Positions 28,601 through 41,670 are shown, numbered from the stretch's first letter. The stretch is 64,000 nt of DNA from Anaspis maculata (GCA_949128115.1 OX421961.1:123321050-123385049), one strand, 5' to 3'. Notes: generated by a model not told the origin, from the sequence alone. Numbers and translations are program-made.

Positions 28601-29804
28601 GTCACGTGGGTTCAAACCTGAACTTTTTGGATAACAATTGTGTCTTTTTTTCTATATTTGTGTTCGTTCGTCGGATGTTGCGTTTGGAAAGAGTAGCTGC
28701 CAACTTCAAAAGTGGTGACCGATCGATTTCAAAGTCACGTGGGTTGAAGCCCGATGTCACGTGGGTTGAAGCCTGAAGTCACGTGGGTTAAATCCTGAAC
28801 TTTTTAGATAACAATTGTGTCTTTTCTTCTATATTTGTGTTCGTTCGTCAGATGTTGCGTTTGAAACAAGTAGCTGCCAACATCAAAAGTGGTGACCGAT
28901 CGTTTTAAAAGTCACGTGGGTTGAAGCCTGAAGTCACGTGGGTTGGAGCTTGGAGTCACGTGGGTTCAAACCTGAACTTCTTGAATAACAATTTCGTTAT
29001 TTTTTTTTGATATTTGTGTTCGTTCGTCAGATGTTGCGTTTGGAACAAGTAGCTGCCTACTCCAAAAGTGGTGACCGATCGTTTTAAAAGTCACGTGGGT
29101 TGAAGCCTGAAGTCACGTGGGTTGAAGCCTGAAGTCACGTGGGTTGGAGCCTGGAGTCACGTGGGTTCAAACCTGAACTTTTTGGATAACAATTCTGTCT
29201 TCTTTTCTATATTTGTGTTCGTTCGTCGGATGTTGCGTTTGGAAAGAGTAGCTGCCAACTTCAAAAGTGGTGACCGATCGATTTCAAAGTCACGTGGGTT
29301 GAAGCCCGAAGTCACGTGGGTTGAAGCCTGGAGTCACGTGGGTTGAAGCCTGAAGTCACGTGGGTTAAAACCTGAACTTTTCAGATAACAATTGTGTCTT
29401 TTCTTCTATATTTGTGTTCGTTCGTCAGATGTTGCGTTTGAAACAAGTAGCTGCCAACATCAAAAGTGGTGACCGATCGTTTTAAAAGTCACGTGGGTTG
29501 AAGCCTGAAGTCACGTGGGTTGGAGCTTGGAGTCACGTGGGTTCAAACCTGAACTTCTTGAATCACAAATTCGTTATTTTTTTTTTGATATTTGTGTTCG
29601 TTCGTCAGATGTTGCGTTTGGAACAAGTAGCTGCCAACTCCAAAAGTGGTGACCGATCGTTTCAAAAGTCACGTGGGTTGAAGCCTGAAGTCACGTGGGT
29701 TGAAGCCTGGAGTCACGTGGGTTGAAGCCTGAAGTCACGTGGGTGAAAACCTGAACTTTTTGGATAACAATTGCGTCTTTTCTTCTATATTTGTGTTCGT
29801 TCGT
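25685..29804 (+). repeat. Third, internally deleted copy of the 4,694-bp unit
   Basis: The offset to copy 1 is 14,450 bp up to about 28660 (12280/26730, 14000/28450). It drops to 13,876 bp after that (15246/29122, 15622/29498). The copy has therefore lost 574 bp, close to three monomers. The match continues past its end: 20623-22965 corresponds to 29805-32346, with one extra 199-bp monomer near 29.9 kb. Confidence 0.82.
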
Positions 29805-32800
29805 CAGATGTTGCGTTTGGAACAAGTAGCTGCCAACATCAATTGCGGTGACCGATCGTTTCAAAAGTCACGTGTGTTGAAGCCTGAAGTCACGTGGGTT
29901 GGAGCCTGGAGTCACGTGGGTTCAAACCTGAACTTTTTGGATAACAATTGTGTCTTTTTTTTTATATTTGTGTTCGTTCGTCAGATGTTGCGTTTGGAAA
30001 GAGTAGTTGCCAACTTCAAAAGTGGTGATCGATCGTTTTCAAAGTCACGTGGGTTGAAGCCTGAAGTCACGTGGGTTGAAACCTGAAGTCGCGTGGGTTG
30101 AAGCCTGAAGTCACGTGGGTTGAAACCTGAACTTTTTGGATAACAATTGCGACTTTTCTTCTATATTTGTGTTCGTTCGTCAGATGTTGCGTTTGGAACA
30201 AGTAGTTGCCAACTTCAAAAGTGGTGACCGATCGTTTTCAAAGTTACGTGGGTTGAAGCCTGAAGTCACGTGGGTTGAAGCCTAAAGTCACGTGGGTTGA
30301 AGCCTGAAGTCACGTGGGTTGAAACCTGAACTTTTTGGATAACAATTGTGTCTTTTCTTCTATATTTGTGTTCGTTCGTCAGATGTTGCGTTAGGAACAA
30401 GTAGCTGCCAACATCAAAAATGGTGACCGATCGTTTTGAAAGTCACGTGGGTTGAAGCCTGAAGTCACGTGGGTTGGAGCCTGGAGTCACGTGGGTTCCA
30501 ACCAGAACTTTTTGGATAACAATTGTGTCTTTTTCTCTATATTTGTGTTCGTTCGTCGGATGTTGCGTTTGGAAAGAGTAGCTGCCAACTTCAAAAGTGG
30601 TGACCGATCGATTTCAAAGTCACGTGGGTTGAAGCCCGAAGTCACGTGGGTTGAAGCCTGAAGTCACGTGGGTTGAAGCCTGAAGTCATGTGGGTTAAAA
30701 CCTGAACTTTTTAGATAACAATTGTGTCTTTTCTTCTATATTTGTGTTCGTTCGTCAGATGTTGCGTTTGGAAAGAGTAGTTGCCAACTTCAAAGTGGTG
30801 ATCGATCGTTTTCAAAGTCACGTGGGTTGAAGCCTGAAGTCACGTGGATTGAAGCCTAAAATCACGTGAGTTGAAGCCTGGACTCACGTGGGTTGAAACC
30901 TGAACTTTTTGGATAACAATTGCGACTTTTCTTCTATATTTGTGTTCGTTCGTCAGATGTTGCGTTTGGAACAAATAGCTGCCAACATCAATTGCGGTGA
31001 CAGATCGTTTCAAAAGTCACGTGTGTTGAAGCCTGAAGTCACGTGGTTTGGAGCCTGGAGTCACGTGGGTTCAAACCTGAACTTTTTGGATAACAATTGT
31101 GTCTTTTTTTCTATATATGTGTTCGTTCGTCAGATGTTGCGTTTGGAAAGAGTAGTTGCCAACTTCAAAAGTGGTGACCGATCGTTTTCAAAGTCACGTG
31201 GGTTGAAGCCTGAAGTCACGTTGATTGAAGCCTGAAGTCACGTGGGTTAGAACCTGAACTTTTTGGATAACAATTGTGTCTTTTCTTCTATATTTGTGTT
31301 CGTTCGTCAGATGTTGCGTTTGGAACAAGTAGCTGTCAACATCAATTGCGGTGACCGATCGTTTCAAAAGTCACGTGTGTTGAAGCCTGAAGTCACGTGG
31401 GTTGGAGCCTGGAGTCACGTGGGTTCAAACCTAAACTTTTTGGATAACAATTGTGTCTTTTTTCCTATATTTGTGTTCGTTCGTCAGATGTTGCGTTTGG
31501 AAAGAGTAGCTGCCAACTTCAAAAGTGGTGACAGATCGTTTCCAAAGTCACGTGGATTGAAGCCTAAAGTCACGTGGGTTAAAGCCTGAAGTCACGTGGG
31601 TTGAAACCTGAACTTTTTGGATAACAATTGTGTCTTTTTTCTATATTTGTGTTCGTTCGTCAGATGTTGCGATTGGAAAGAGTGGTTGCCAACTTCAAAA
31701 GTGGTGACCGATCGTTTTCAAAGTCACGTGGGTTGAAGCCTGAAGTCACGTTGATTGAAGCCTGAAGTCACGTGGGTTAGAACCTGAACTTTTTGGATAA
31801 CAATTGTGTCTTTTCTTCTATATTTGTGTTCGTTCGTCAGATGTTGCGTTTGGAACAAGTAGCTGTCAACATCAATTGCGGTGACCGATCGTTTCAAAAG
31901 TCACGTGTGTTGAAGCCTGAAGTCACGTGGGTTGGAGCCTGGAGTCACGTGGGTTCAAACCTAAACTTTTTGGATAACAATTGTGTCTTTTTTCCTATAT
32001 TTGTGTTCGTTCGTCAGATGTTGCGTTTGGAAAGAGTAGCTGCCAACTTCAAAAGTGGTGACAGATCGTTTTCAAAGTCACGTGGATTGAAGCCTAAAGT
32101 CACGTGGGTTAAAGCCTGAAGTCACGTGGGTTGAAACCTGAACTTTTTGGATAACAATTGCGACTTTTCTTCTATATTTGTGTTCGTTCGTCAGATGTTG
32201 CGTTTGGAACAAGTAGCTGTCAACATCAATTGCGGTGACCGATCGTTTTAAAAGTCACGTGGGTTGAAGCCTGAAGTCACGTGGGTTGGAGCCTGGAGTC
32301 ACGTGGGTTCAAGCCTGAACTTTTTGGATAACAATTGTGTCTTTTTTCCTATATTTGGTTCGTTCGTCAGATGTTGCGTTTGGAAAGAGTAGTTGCCAAC
32401 TTCAAAAGTGGTGACCGATCGTTTTCAAAGCACGTGGGTTGAAGCCTGAAGTCACGTTGGTTGAAGCCTGAAGTCACGTGGGTTAGAACCTGAACTTTTT
32501 GGATAACAATTGTGTCTTTTCTTCTATATTTGTGTTCGTTCGTCAGATGATGCGTTTGGAACAAGTAGCTGCCAACTCCAAAAGTGGTGACCGATCGTTT
32601 TAAAAGTCACGTGGGTTGAAGCCTGGAGTCACGTGGGTTGAAGCCTGAAGTCACGTGAGTTGGAGCCTGAAGTCACGTGGGTTCAAACCTGAACTTTTTG
32701 GATAACAATTGTGTCTTTTTCTCTATATTTGTGTTCGTTCGTCGGATGTTGCGTTTGGAAAGAGTAGCTGCCAACTTCAGAAGTGGTGACCGATCGATTT

Positions 32801-35800
32801 CAATGTCACGTGGGTTGAAGCCCGAAGTCACGTGGGTTGAAGCCTGAAGTCACGTGGGTTGAAGCCTGAAGTCACGTGGGTTAAAACCTGAACTTTTTAG
32901 ATAACAATTGTGTCTTTTCTTCTATATTTGTGTTCGTTCGTCAGATGTTGCGTTTGAAACAAGTAGCTGCCAACATCAAAAGTGGTGACCGATCGTTTTA
33001 AAAGTCACGTGGGTTGAAGCCTGAAGTCACGTGGGTTGGAGCCTGGAGTCACGTGGGTTCAAACCTGAACTTTTTGGATAACAATTGTGTCTTTTTTTCT
33101 ATATTTGGGTTCGTTCGTCAGATGTTGCGTTTGGAAAGACTAGCTGCCAACTTCAAGAGTTGTGACCGATCGTTTTCAAAGTCACGTGGGTTGAAGCCTG
33201 AAGTCACGTGGGTTGAAGCCTGAAGTCACGTGGGTTAAAACCTGAACTTTTTGGATAACAATTGTGTCTTTTCTTCTATATTTGTGTTCGTTCGTCAGAT
33301 GTTGCGTTTGGAACAAGTAGCTGCCAACTCCAAAAGTGGTGACCGATCGTTTTAAAAGTCACGTGGGTTGAAGCCTGAAGTCACGTGGGTTGGAGCCTGG
33401 AGTCACGTGAGTTCAAACCTGAACTTTTTGGATTACAATTGTGTCTTTTCTTCTATATTTGTGTTCGTTCGTCAGATGTTGCGTTTGGAACAAGTAGCTG
33501 CCAACTCCAAAAGTGGTGACGGATCGTTTTAAAAGTCACGTGGGTTGAAGCCTGAAGTCACGTGGGTTAAAGCCTGGAGTCACGTGGGTTGAAGCCTGAA
33601 GTCACGTGGGTTAAAACCTGAACTTTTTGGATAACAATTGCGTCTTTTCTTCTATATTTGTGTTCGTTCGTCAGATGTTGCGTTTGGAATAAGTAGCTGC
33701 CAACATCAATTGCGGTGACCGATCGTTTCAAAAGTCACGTGTGTGGAAGCCTGAAGTCACGTGGGTTGGAGCCTGGAGTCACGTGGGTTCAAACCTGAAC
33801 TTTTTGGATAACAATTGTGTCTTTTTTTCTATATTTGTGTTCGTTCGTCAGATGTTGCGTTTGGAAAGAGTAGTTGCCAACTTCAAAAGTGGTGATCGAT
33901 CGTTTTCAAAGTCACGTGGGTTGAAGCCTGAAGTCACGTGGGTTGAAGCCTAAAATCACGTGAGTTGAAGCCTGGAGTCACGTGGGTTGAAACCTCAACT
34001 TTTTGGATAACAATTGCGTCTTTTCTTCTATATTTGTGTTCGTTCGTCAGATGTTGCGTTTGGAATAAGAAGCTGCCAACATCAATTGCGGTGACCGATC
34101 GTTTCAAAAGTCACGTGTGTGGAAGCCTGAAGTCACGTGGGTTGGAGCCTGGAGTCACGTGGGTTCAAACCTGAACTTTTTGGATAACAATTGTGTCTTT
34201 TTTTCTATATTTGTGTTCGTTCGTCAGATGTTGCGTTTGGAAAGAGTAGTTGCCAACTTCAAAAGTGGTGATCGATCGTTTTCAAAGTCACGTGGGTTGA
34301 AGCCTGAAGTCACGTGGGTTGAAGCCTAAAATCACGTGAGTTGAAGCCTGGAGTCACGAGGGTTCAAACCTGAACTTTTTGGATAACAATTGTGTCTTTT
34401 TTTCTATATATGTGTTCGTTCGTCAGATGTTGCGTTTGGAAAGAGTAGTTGCCAACTTCAAAAGTGGTGACCGATCGTTTTCAAAGTCACGTGGGTTGAA
34501 GCCTGAAGTCACGTGGGTTGAAGCCTAAAGTCACGTGGGTTGAAGCCTGAAGTAATGTGGGTTGAAACCTGAACTTTTTGGATAACAATTGTGTCTTTTC
34601 TTCTATATTTGTGTTCGTTCGTCGGATGTTGCGTTAGGAACAAGTAGCTGCCAACATCAAAAGCGGTGACCGATCGTTTTAAAAGTCACGTGGGTTGAAG
34701 CCTGAAGTCACGTGGGTTGGAGCCTGGAGTCACGTGGGTTCAAGCCTGAACTTTTTGGATAACAATTGTGTCTTTTTTCTATATTTGTGTTCGTTCGTCA
34801 GATGTTGCGATTGGAAAGAGTGGTTGCCAACTTCAAAAGTGGTGACCGATCGTTTTCAAAGTCACGTGGGTTGAAGCCTGAAGTCACGTTGGTTGAAGCC
34901 TGAAGTCACGTGGGTTAGAACCTGAACTTTTTGGATAACAATTGTGTCTTTTCTTCTATATTTGTGTTCGTTCGTCAGATGTTGCGTTTGGAACAAGTAG
35001 CTGCCAACATCAAAAGTGGTGACCGATCGTTTCAAAAGTCACGTGGGTTGAAGCCTGAAGTCACGTGGGTTGGAGCCTGGAGTCACGTGGGTTCAAACCT
35101 AAACTTTTTGGATAACAATTGTGTCTTTTTTCCTATATTTGTGTTCGTTCGTCAGATGTTGCGTTTGGAAAGAGTAGCTGCCAACTTCAAAAGTGGTGAC
35201 CGATCGTTTTCAAAGTCACGTGGGTTGAAGCCTAAAGTCACGTGGGTTAAAGCCTGAAGTCACGTGGGTTGAAACCTGAACTTTTTGGATAACAATTGCG
35301 ACTTTTCTTCTATATTTGTGTTCGTTCGTCAGATGTTGCGTTTGGAACAAGTAGCTGTCAACATCAATTGCGGTGACCGACCGTTTCAAAAGTCACGTGT
35401 GTTGAAGCCTGAAGTCACGTGGGTTGGAGCCTGGAGTCACGTGGGTTCAAACCTGAACTTTTTGGATAACAATTGTGTCTTTTTTTCTATATTTGTGTTC
35501 GTTCGTCAGATGTTGCGTTTGGAATGAGTAGTTGCCAACTTCAAAAGTGGTGACCGATCGTTTTCAAAGTCACGTGGGTTGAAGCCTGAAGTCACGTGGG
35601 TTGAAGCCTAAAGTCACGTGGGTTGAAGCCTGAAGTCACGTGGGTTGAAACCTGAACTTTTTGGATAACAATTGTGTCTTTTCTTCTATATTTGTGTTCG
35701 TTCGTCAGATGTTGCGTTAGGAACAAAAAGCTGCCAACATCAAAAGCGGTGACCGATCGTTTTAAAAGTCACGTGGGTTGAAGCCTGAAGTCACGTGGGT

Positions 35801-38461
35801 TGGAGCCTGGAGTCACGTGGGTTCAAGCCTGAACTTTTTGGATAACAATTGTGTCTTTTTTTCTATATTTGGTTCGTTCGTCAGATGTTGCGTTTGGAAA
35901 GAGTAGTTGCCAACTTCAAAAGTGGTGACCGATCGTTTTCAAAGTCACGTGGGTTGAAGCCTGAAGTCACGTGGGTTGAAGCCTAAAGTCACGTGGGTTG
36001 AAGCCTGAAGTCACGTGGGTTGAAACCTGAACTTTTTGGATAACAATTGTGTCTTTTCTTCTATATTTGTGTTCGTTCGTCAGATGTTGCGTTAGGAACA
36101 AAAAGCTGCCAACATCAAAAGCGGTGACCGATCGTTTTAAAAGTCACGTGGGTTGAAGCCTGAAGTCACGTTGGTTGAAGCCTGAAGTCACGTGGGTTAG
36201 AACCTGAACTTTTTGGATAACAATTGTGTCTTTTCTTCTATATTTGTGTTCGTTCGTCAGATGTTGCGTTAGGAACAAGTAGCTGCCAACATCAAGAGTG
36301 GTGACCGATCGTTTCAAAAGTCACGTGGGTTGAAGCCTGAAGTCACGTGGGTTGGAGCCTGGAGTCACGTGGGTTCAAACCTGCTTTTTGGATAACAATT
36401 GTGTCTTTTTTTCTATATTTGTGTTCGTTCGTCAGATGTTGCGTTTGGAAAGAGTAGCTGCCAACTTCAAAAGTGGTGACCTGGTGACCGATCGTTTTCA
36501 AAGTCACGTGGGTTGACGCCTGAAGTCACGTGGGTTGAAGCCTGAAGTCACGTGGGTTGGAACCTGAACTTTTTGGATAACAAGTGTGTCTTTTCTTCTA
36601 TATTTGTGTTCGTTCGTCAGATGTTGCGTTTGGAACAAGTAGCTGCCAACATCAAAAGTGGTGACCGATCGTTTTAAAAGTAACGTGGGTTGAAGCCTGG
36701 AGTCACGTGGGTTGGAGCCTGGAGTCACGTGGGTTCAAACCTGAACTTTTTGGATAACAATTGTGTCTTTTTTTCTATATTTGTGTTCGTTCGTCGGATG
36801 TTGCGTTTGGGAAGAGTAGCTGCCAACTCCAAAAGTGGTGACCGATCGTTTTCAAAGTCACGTGGGTTGAAGCCTGAAGTCACGTGGGTTAAAGCCTGAA
36901 GTCACGTGGGTTGTAGCCTGAAGTCACGTGGGTTAAAACCTGAACTTTTTTGATAACAATTGTGTCTTTCCTTCTATATTTGTGTTCGTTCGTCAGATGT
37001 TGCGTTTGAAACAAGTAGCTGCCAACATCAAAAGTGGTGACCGATCGTTTTAAAAGTAACGTGGGTTGAAGCCTGGAGTCACGTGGGTTGGAGCCTGGAG
37101 TCACGTGGGTTCAAACCTGTACTTTTTGGATAACAATTCTGTCTTTTCTTCTATATTTGTGTTCGTTCGTCAGATGTTGCGTTTGAAACAAGTAGCTGCC
37201 AACATCGAAAGTGGTGACCGATCGTTCTGAAAATCACGTGGGTTGAAGCCTGAAGTCACGTGGGTTGAAGCCTGAAGTCACGTGGGTTAAAACCTGAACT
37301 TTTTTGACAACAATTGTGTCTTTTCTTCTATATTTGTGTTCGTTCGTCAAATGTTGCGTTTGGAACAAGTAGCTGCCAACTCCAAAAGTGGTGACCGATC
37401 GTTTTAAAAGTCACGTGGGTTGAAGCCTGAAGCTACGTGGGTTGAAGCCTGAAGTCACGTGGGTTGAAGCCTGGAGTCACGTGGGTTAAAACCTGAACTT
37501 TTTGGATAACAATTGTGTCTTTTCTTCTATATTTGTGTTCGTTCGTCAGATGTTGCGTTTGGAACAAGTAGCTGCCAACATCAAAAGTGGTGAACGATCG
37601 TTTCAAAAGTCACGTGTGTTGGAGCCTGAAGTCACGTGGGTTGGAGCCTGGAGTCACGTGGGTTCAAACCTGAACTTTTTGGATAACAATTGTGTCTTTT
37701 TTTCTATATTTGGGTTCGTTCGTCAGATGTTGCGTTTGGAAAGACTGGCTGCCAACTTCAAGAGTTGTGACCGATCGTTTTCAAAGTCACGTGGGTTGAA
37801 GCCTGAAGTCACGTGGGTTGAAGCCTGAAGTCACGTGGGTTAAAACCTGAACTTTTTGGATAACAATTGTGTCTTTTCTTCTATATTTGTGTTCGTTCGT
37901 CAGATGTTGCGTTTGGAACAAGTAGCTGCCAACATCAAAAGTGGTGACCGATCGTTTTAAAAGTCACGTGGGTTGAAGCCTGAAGTCACGTGGGTTGGAG
38001 CCTGGAGTCACGTGAGTTCAAACCTGAACTTCTTGGATTACAATTGTGTCTTTTCTTCTATATTTGTGTTCGTTCGTCAGATGTTGCGTTTGGAACAAGT
38101 AGCTGCCAACTCCAAAAGTGGTGACCGATCGTTTTAAAAGTCACGTGGGTTGGAGCCCGAAGTCACGTGGGTTGAAGCCTGAAGTCACGTGGGTTGAAGC
38201 CTGAAGTCACGTGGGTTAAAACCTGAACTTTTTGGAAAACAATTGTGTCTTTTCTTTTATAATTGTGTTCGTTCGTCAGATGTTGCGTTTGGAACAAGTA
38301 GCTGCCAACATCAAAGGTGGTGATCGATCGTTTTTAAAGTCACGTGAGTTGAAGCCTAAAGTCACGTGGGTTGAAGCCTGGAGTCACGTGGGTTCAAACC
38401 TGAACTTTTTGGATAACAATTGTGTCTTTTTTTCTATATTTGTGTTCGTTCGTCAGATGTT

Positions 38462-38465
38462 GCGT
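38462..38465. other. Target site duplication of the LTR element (left)
   Basis: GCGT directly precedes the 5' LTR and recurs directly after the 3' LTR at 48249-48252. Joining the flanks at this site restores the satellite motif GATGTTGCGTTTGG. Confidence 0.95.
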
Positions 38466-38994
38466 TGTAGCATTCCAAAATCTAATATAGAATAAATTTA
38501 CTAAGTAGGCACATTAGACGTCATGAGGAGAGTGACAAAAGTCAAGTATTTATTTCGAGGATTTTTCATCAAAATTTAGGTAGGCGATGCGAAAAGTTTT
38601 GATGGGAAATAATAAATAAGAAAAATTAGATACGTCAGATTTGGAACTTTCGAGCGTTTTCGAGACTTTTTGTGCAACCCATCCCTCTGTTCGAGGTATG
38701 TACATTTTAAATTACTTAGGAAATAACTTATTAGTACAATTTTAGGGTGCATGGTATGGGACATGATATGCCAGGCCATTGATGTTGAGAAAGTAACGCA
38801 CATGGCTCTGTTTCTGCCACAAGCGAACGTCTAGAACGAAACCGCAAAGTAACTTGCCCAGCGTTCGGCGTGAATTGGCGCTGTTTCTTCTTTACCTCTG
38901 TTATCTCTTCGGCTACCGTTAACGTCAGCAGCTGCGCTGCATTCTGCCTTGATCTCTTGGTGATCGTCCCGTGATCTACCGTTTATCATCAGCA

Positions 38995-38997
38995 GTG
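38995..38997. other. 3-bp target duplication of the foldback element (left)
   Basis: GTG here and at 41202-41204 flanks the foldback. The 3' LTR has a single copy at the equivalent place (CAGCAGTGCATGC), so it records the uninterrupted site. Confidence 0.92.
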
Positions 38998-41201
38998 TAG
39001 GCCAGTCAAATTAGAACAAATTTTTCCGTTTGAGGGAAAAAACTGTTGGAGTTTTGGAAATTTGACAGTTATGTCCGGTAAGGTGTACTGTTAAACATAC
39101 TAAAAGTCCCCAACTCTACCTATTGAGCTCGAGCCGCCATCTTGGAAAAATGGTCCTTCGATCCAATTTTCTGCTCATATTCCGCTAATCATCAGAGATA
39201 TTCAATCAAGTTTCATAAAAAATCAAGGCTATAAAATTGCCCACAAAAATTGTTTCATACCGATTTTTTTGTCGTATATGTTGATATTAATAAAATAACT
39301 TAACAAAAAAAAAATCAAAAATTTAGCGATTTTTTGCCTATGGCTAAAGATATTGTCTTCAAAATTTGTGAAGATGTTGGCAGTCTACATCAAAGCTAAA
39401 CGTGACAGTTGAGATAGAAAAAAAAAATTGCGAAAATATTTTTTAATTTTTTTTTTCAAATTAAGCAAAATATTGATTTTCGAGTTTGACATTTCCAACA
39501 GAGCGGAGTGAAGGTTTCAATCGAACATGAATCAGTTTTGATATTTACATATTGTAAGACAAGATTTCATCAGTATTGTGCCTTCACGAGCTTCTGGGAT
39601 GCTCGATATGAATTAAACTAAAAGAATAATAGCTAGGTCCAAAAAGTGTTGTCGATTGGTTATGAAGGAAACATTTTGGAACTAAAGACATCAGCAAAGG
39701 ATATACAGGAGGTCCAAAGGTTATTCAACTGTATATGAGCCCCATATTGATGTGCCTTATCCAAAATAGTACAAATGAATTAATGAAAATGTTGAAATCC
39801 ACCCTGTATAACAAAAAGTAACGATACAAAATAGAAGTAGTAAAGCATACATGGTGTCAAAAATACAGCCTTCACATTGCTGGAAAAAAGAACAAAATTG
39901 ATCGATTTATTTGGAAGTTATTAGTCCTCAAACTTGACTTTACAAATTTCAGCCAGTGAAATAGGGAAAAGTAGAGAGAAGTAACTGTCGGAGTTTCAGA
40001 AATTTGACAGAAATGTTCGCTAAGGTATACTAATAAACATACTAAAAGTCCCCGCCAGTACCTGTTGCGCTTGAGCCGCCATCTTGGAAAAATAGTAATA
40101 AATTTGATCGAAGGACCATTATTTCAAGATAGCGGCTCAAGCGCAACAGGTACTGGCGGGGACTTTTAGTATGTTTATTAGTATACCTTAGCGAACATTT
40201 CTGTCAAATTTCTGAAACTCCGACAGTTACTTCTCTCTACTTTTCCCTATTTCACTGGCTGAAATTTGTAAAGTCAAGTTTGAGGACTAATAACTTTCAA
40301 ATAAATCGATCAATTTTGTTCTTTTTTCCAGCAATGTAAAGGCTGTATTTTTGACACCAGGTATGCTTTACTACTTCCATTTTGTATCGTTACTTTTCGT
40401 TATACAGGGTGGATTTTAACATTTTGATTGATTCTTTTGTACTATTTTGGATAAGGCACATCAATATGGGGGTCATATACAGTTGAATAACCTTTGGACC
40501 TTCTGTATATCCTTTGCTGATGTCTTTTGTTTCGAAATGTTTCCTTCAGAACCAATCGACAACACTTTTTGGACTTAGCGATTATTCTTTCTGTTTAATT
40601 CATATCGAGCATTCCAGAAGATCGTGAAGGCACAATATTGATGAAATCTTGTCTTACAATATGTAAATATCAAAACTGATTGATGTTCGATTGAAACCTT
40701 TACTCCGCCCTGTTGGAAATGTCAAACTCGAAAACCAAATTTTTGCTTAATTTAAAAAATAAAATAAAAAATATTTTCGCAATTTTTCTTTCTATTTCAA
40801 CTGTCACATTTAGCTTTGATGTAGACTGCCAACATCTTCACAAATTTTGAAGACAATATCTCCAGCCATAGGCAAAAAATCGCTTTTTTTTTATTTTTTT
40901 TTGTTAATTTAATTTAATTAATATCAGTAGATACGAAAGACAAATCGGTATAGAGCAATTTTTGTAGACAATTTTATAGCCTTGATTTTTAATGAAACCT
41001 AATTGAATATCTCTGATGATTAGCGCAATATAAGCAGAAAACTGGATCGAAGGACCATTTTTCCAAGATGGCGGCTCGAGCTCAATAGGTAGAGCTGGGG
41101 ACTTTTAGTATGTTTATCAGTACACCTTACCGGACATTACTGTCAAATTTTCAAAACTCCAACAGTTTTTTCCCTCCAGCTTTCCCTATTTGACTGGCCT
41201 A
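38998..41201. mobile_element. Foldback (long inverted repeat) DNA element, non-autonomous
   Basis: The 2,204-bp insertion begins TAGGCCAGTCAAAT and ends with its reverse complement. Almost the whole element is a palindrome centred near 40100. Both arms carry matching landmarks such as ACTTTTAGTATGTTTA, the ACCCTGTATA motif (39801 and, inverted, 40401) and CATCTTCACAAATTTTG. There is no credible coding frame. The terminal ~150-bp module is repeated in diverged form at the inner ends of the arms (39951-40260). TIRs plus a 3-bp target duplication indicate a cut-and-paste DNA transposon that was mobilised in trans. The superfamily is not assignable by eye. Confidence 0.92.
39951..40260. repeat. 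Inner palindrome of the foldback element
   Basis: The left half begins AGCCAGTGAAATAGGGAAAA and the right half ends with its inverse, with centre near 40105. The sequence is a diverged copy of the terminal module (GGCCAGTCAAATAGGG type, then ACTGTCGGAGTTT, GACAGAAATGTTCG, TACTAAAAGTCCCC, GAGCCGCCATCTTGG). The element thus contains four module copies: two outer and two inner. Confidence 0.88.
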
Positions 41202-41670
41202 GTGCATGCAATTGATAATTATCGTGCCACTGGACTACCGTTGCCGTCGGCCGTGCCGTATTCTTTTGACGGTGAAACCAAACTGATAATAATTATTGTA
41301 CATAATCTTTTCTTCAAAATTCTCCTAGACGTCCGTTTCATCCTTTTTCATCATTTTTTTATCTGTACAAATTCATAAAATCATATTTAGGTATTTATCC
41401 GAGAACAGGTATCAATTGGTTGGAAGAAGGTAAGTCCAAAGCTCAGCTATTAAAAGGTAAACCGATATTATCGATCGATCAATAATAATAAGTCAAAATA
41501 CCTTAAGAGTTAAGTTACCTGGTGAACTCTGCCTAAATCCCATCAATTTAAGCCTAAACTATATCTTGGTTTTTACCTACCTCTCATCATTCATCCTTTT
41601 GTAATATAGTTCCTGAAACTTATTCCTGTAAATATTTGTCATACGTTTCATAAACAACAATTATTTATTG

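Larger units (their letters stand above)
1..38465 (+). repeat. Satellite array, left block
   Basis: The whole stretch is a head-to-tail array of one satellite family with no inverted monomers seen. Each monomer holds a core (GATGTTGCGTTTGGAACAAG, then GCTGCCAAC, GGTGACCGATCG, AACCTGAACTTTTTGGATAA and a T-rich stretch ending TTCGTTCGTCAG) plus three or more 22-bp subrepeats of the type GTCACGTGGGTTGAAGCCTG. Three subrepeats give 177 bp and each extra one adds 22 bp (199, 221 and so on). Several monomer variants alternate: ATCAATTGCGG or ATCAAAAGTGG, GGAAAGAG or GGAACAAG, and a poly-T variant with TTTCGTTATTTTTT. Open frames across the array start at TTG or GTG and track the repeat, so I see no gene in it. 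A centromeric or pericentromeric location is possible but cannot be shown here. Confidence 0.97.

Noticed and set aside
1..38465. CRISPR-like spacing of 22-bp repeats
   Set aside because: The units are contiguous with no unique spacers and belong to a eukaryotic satellite.
38576..38803. 75-aa antisense open frame in the 5' LTR, repeated at 47129-47356 in the 3' LTR
   Set aside because: It is present twice only because the LTRs are nearly identical. It lies in U3 with no supporting motif.
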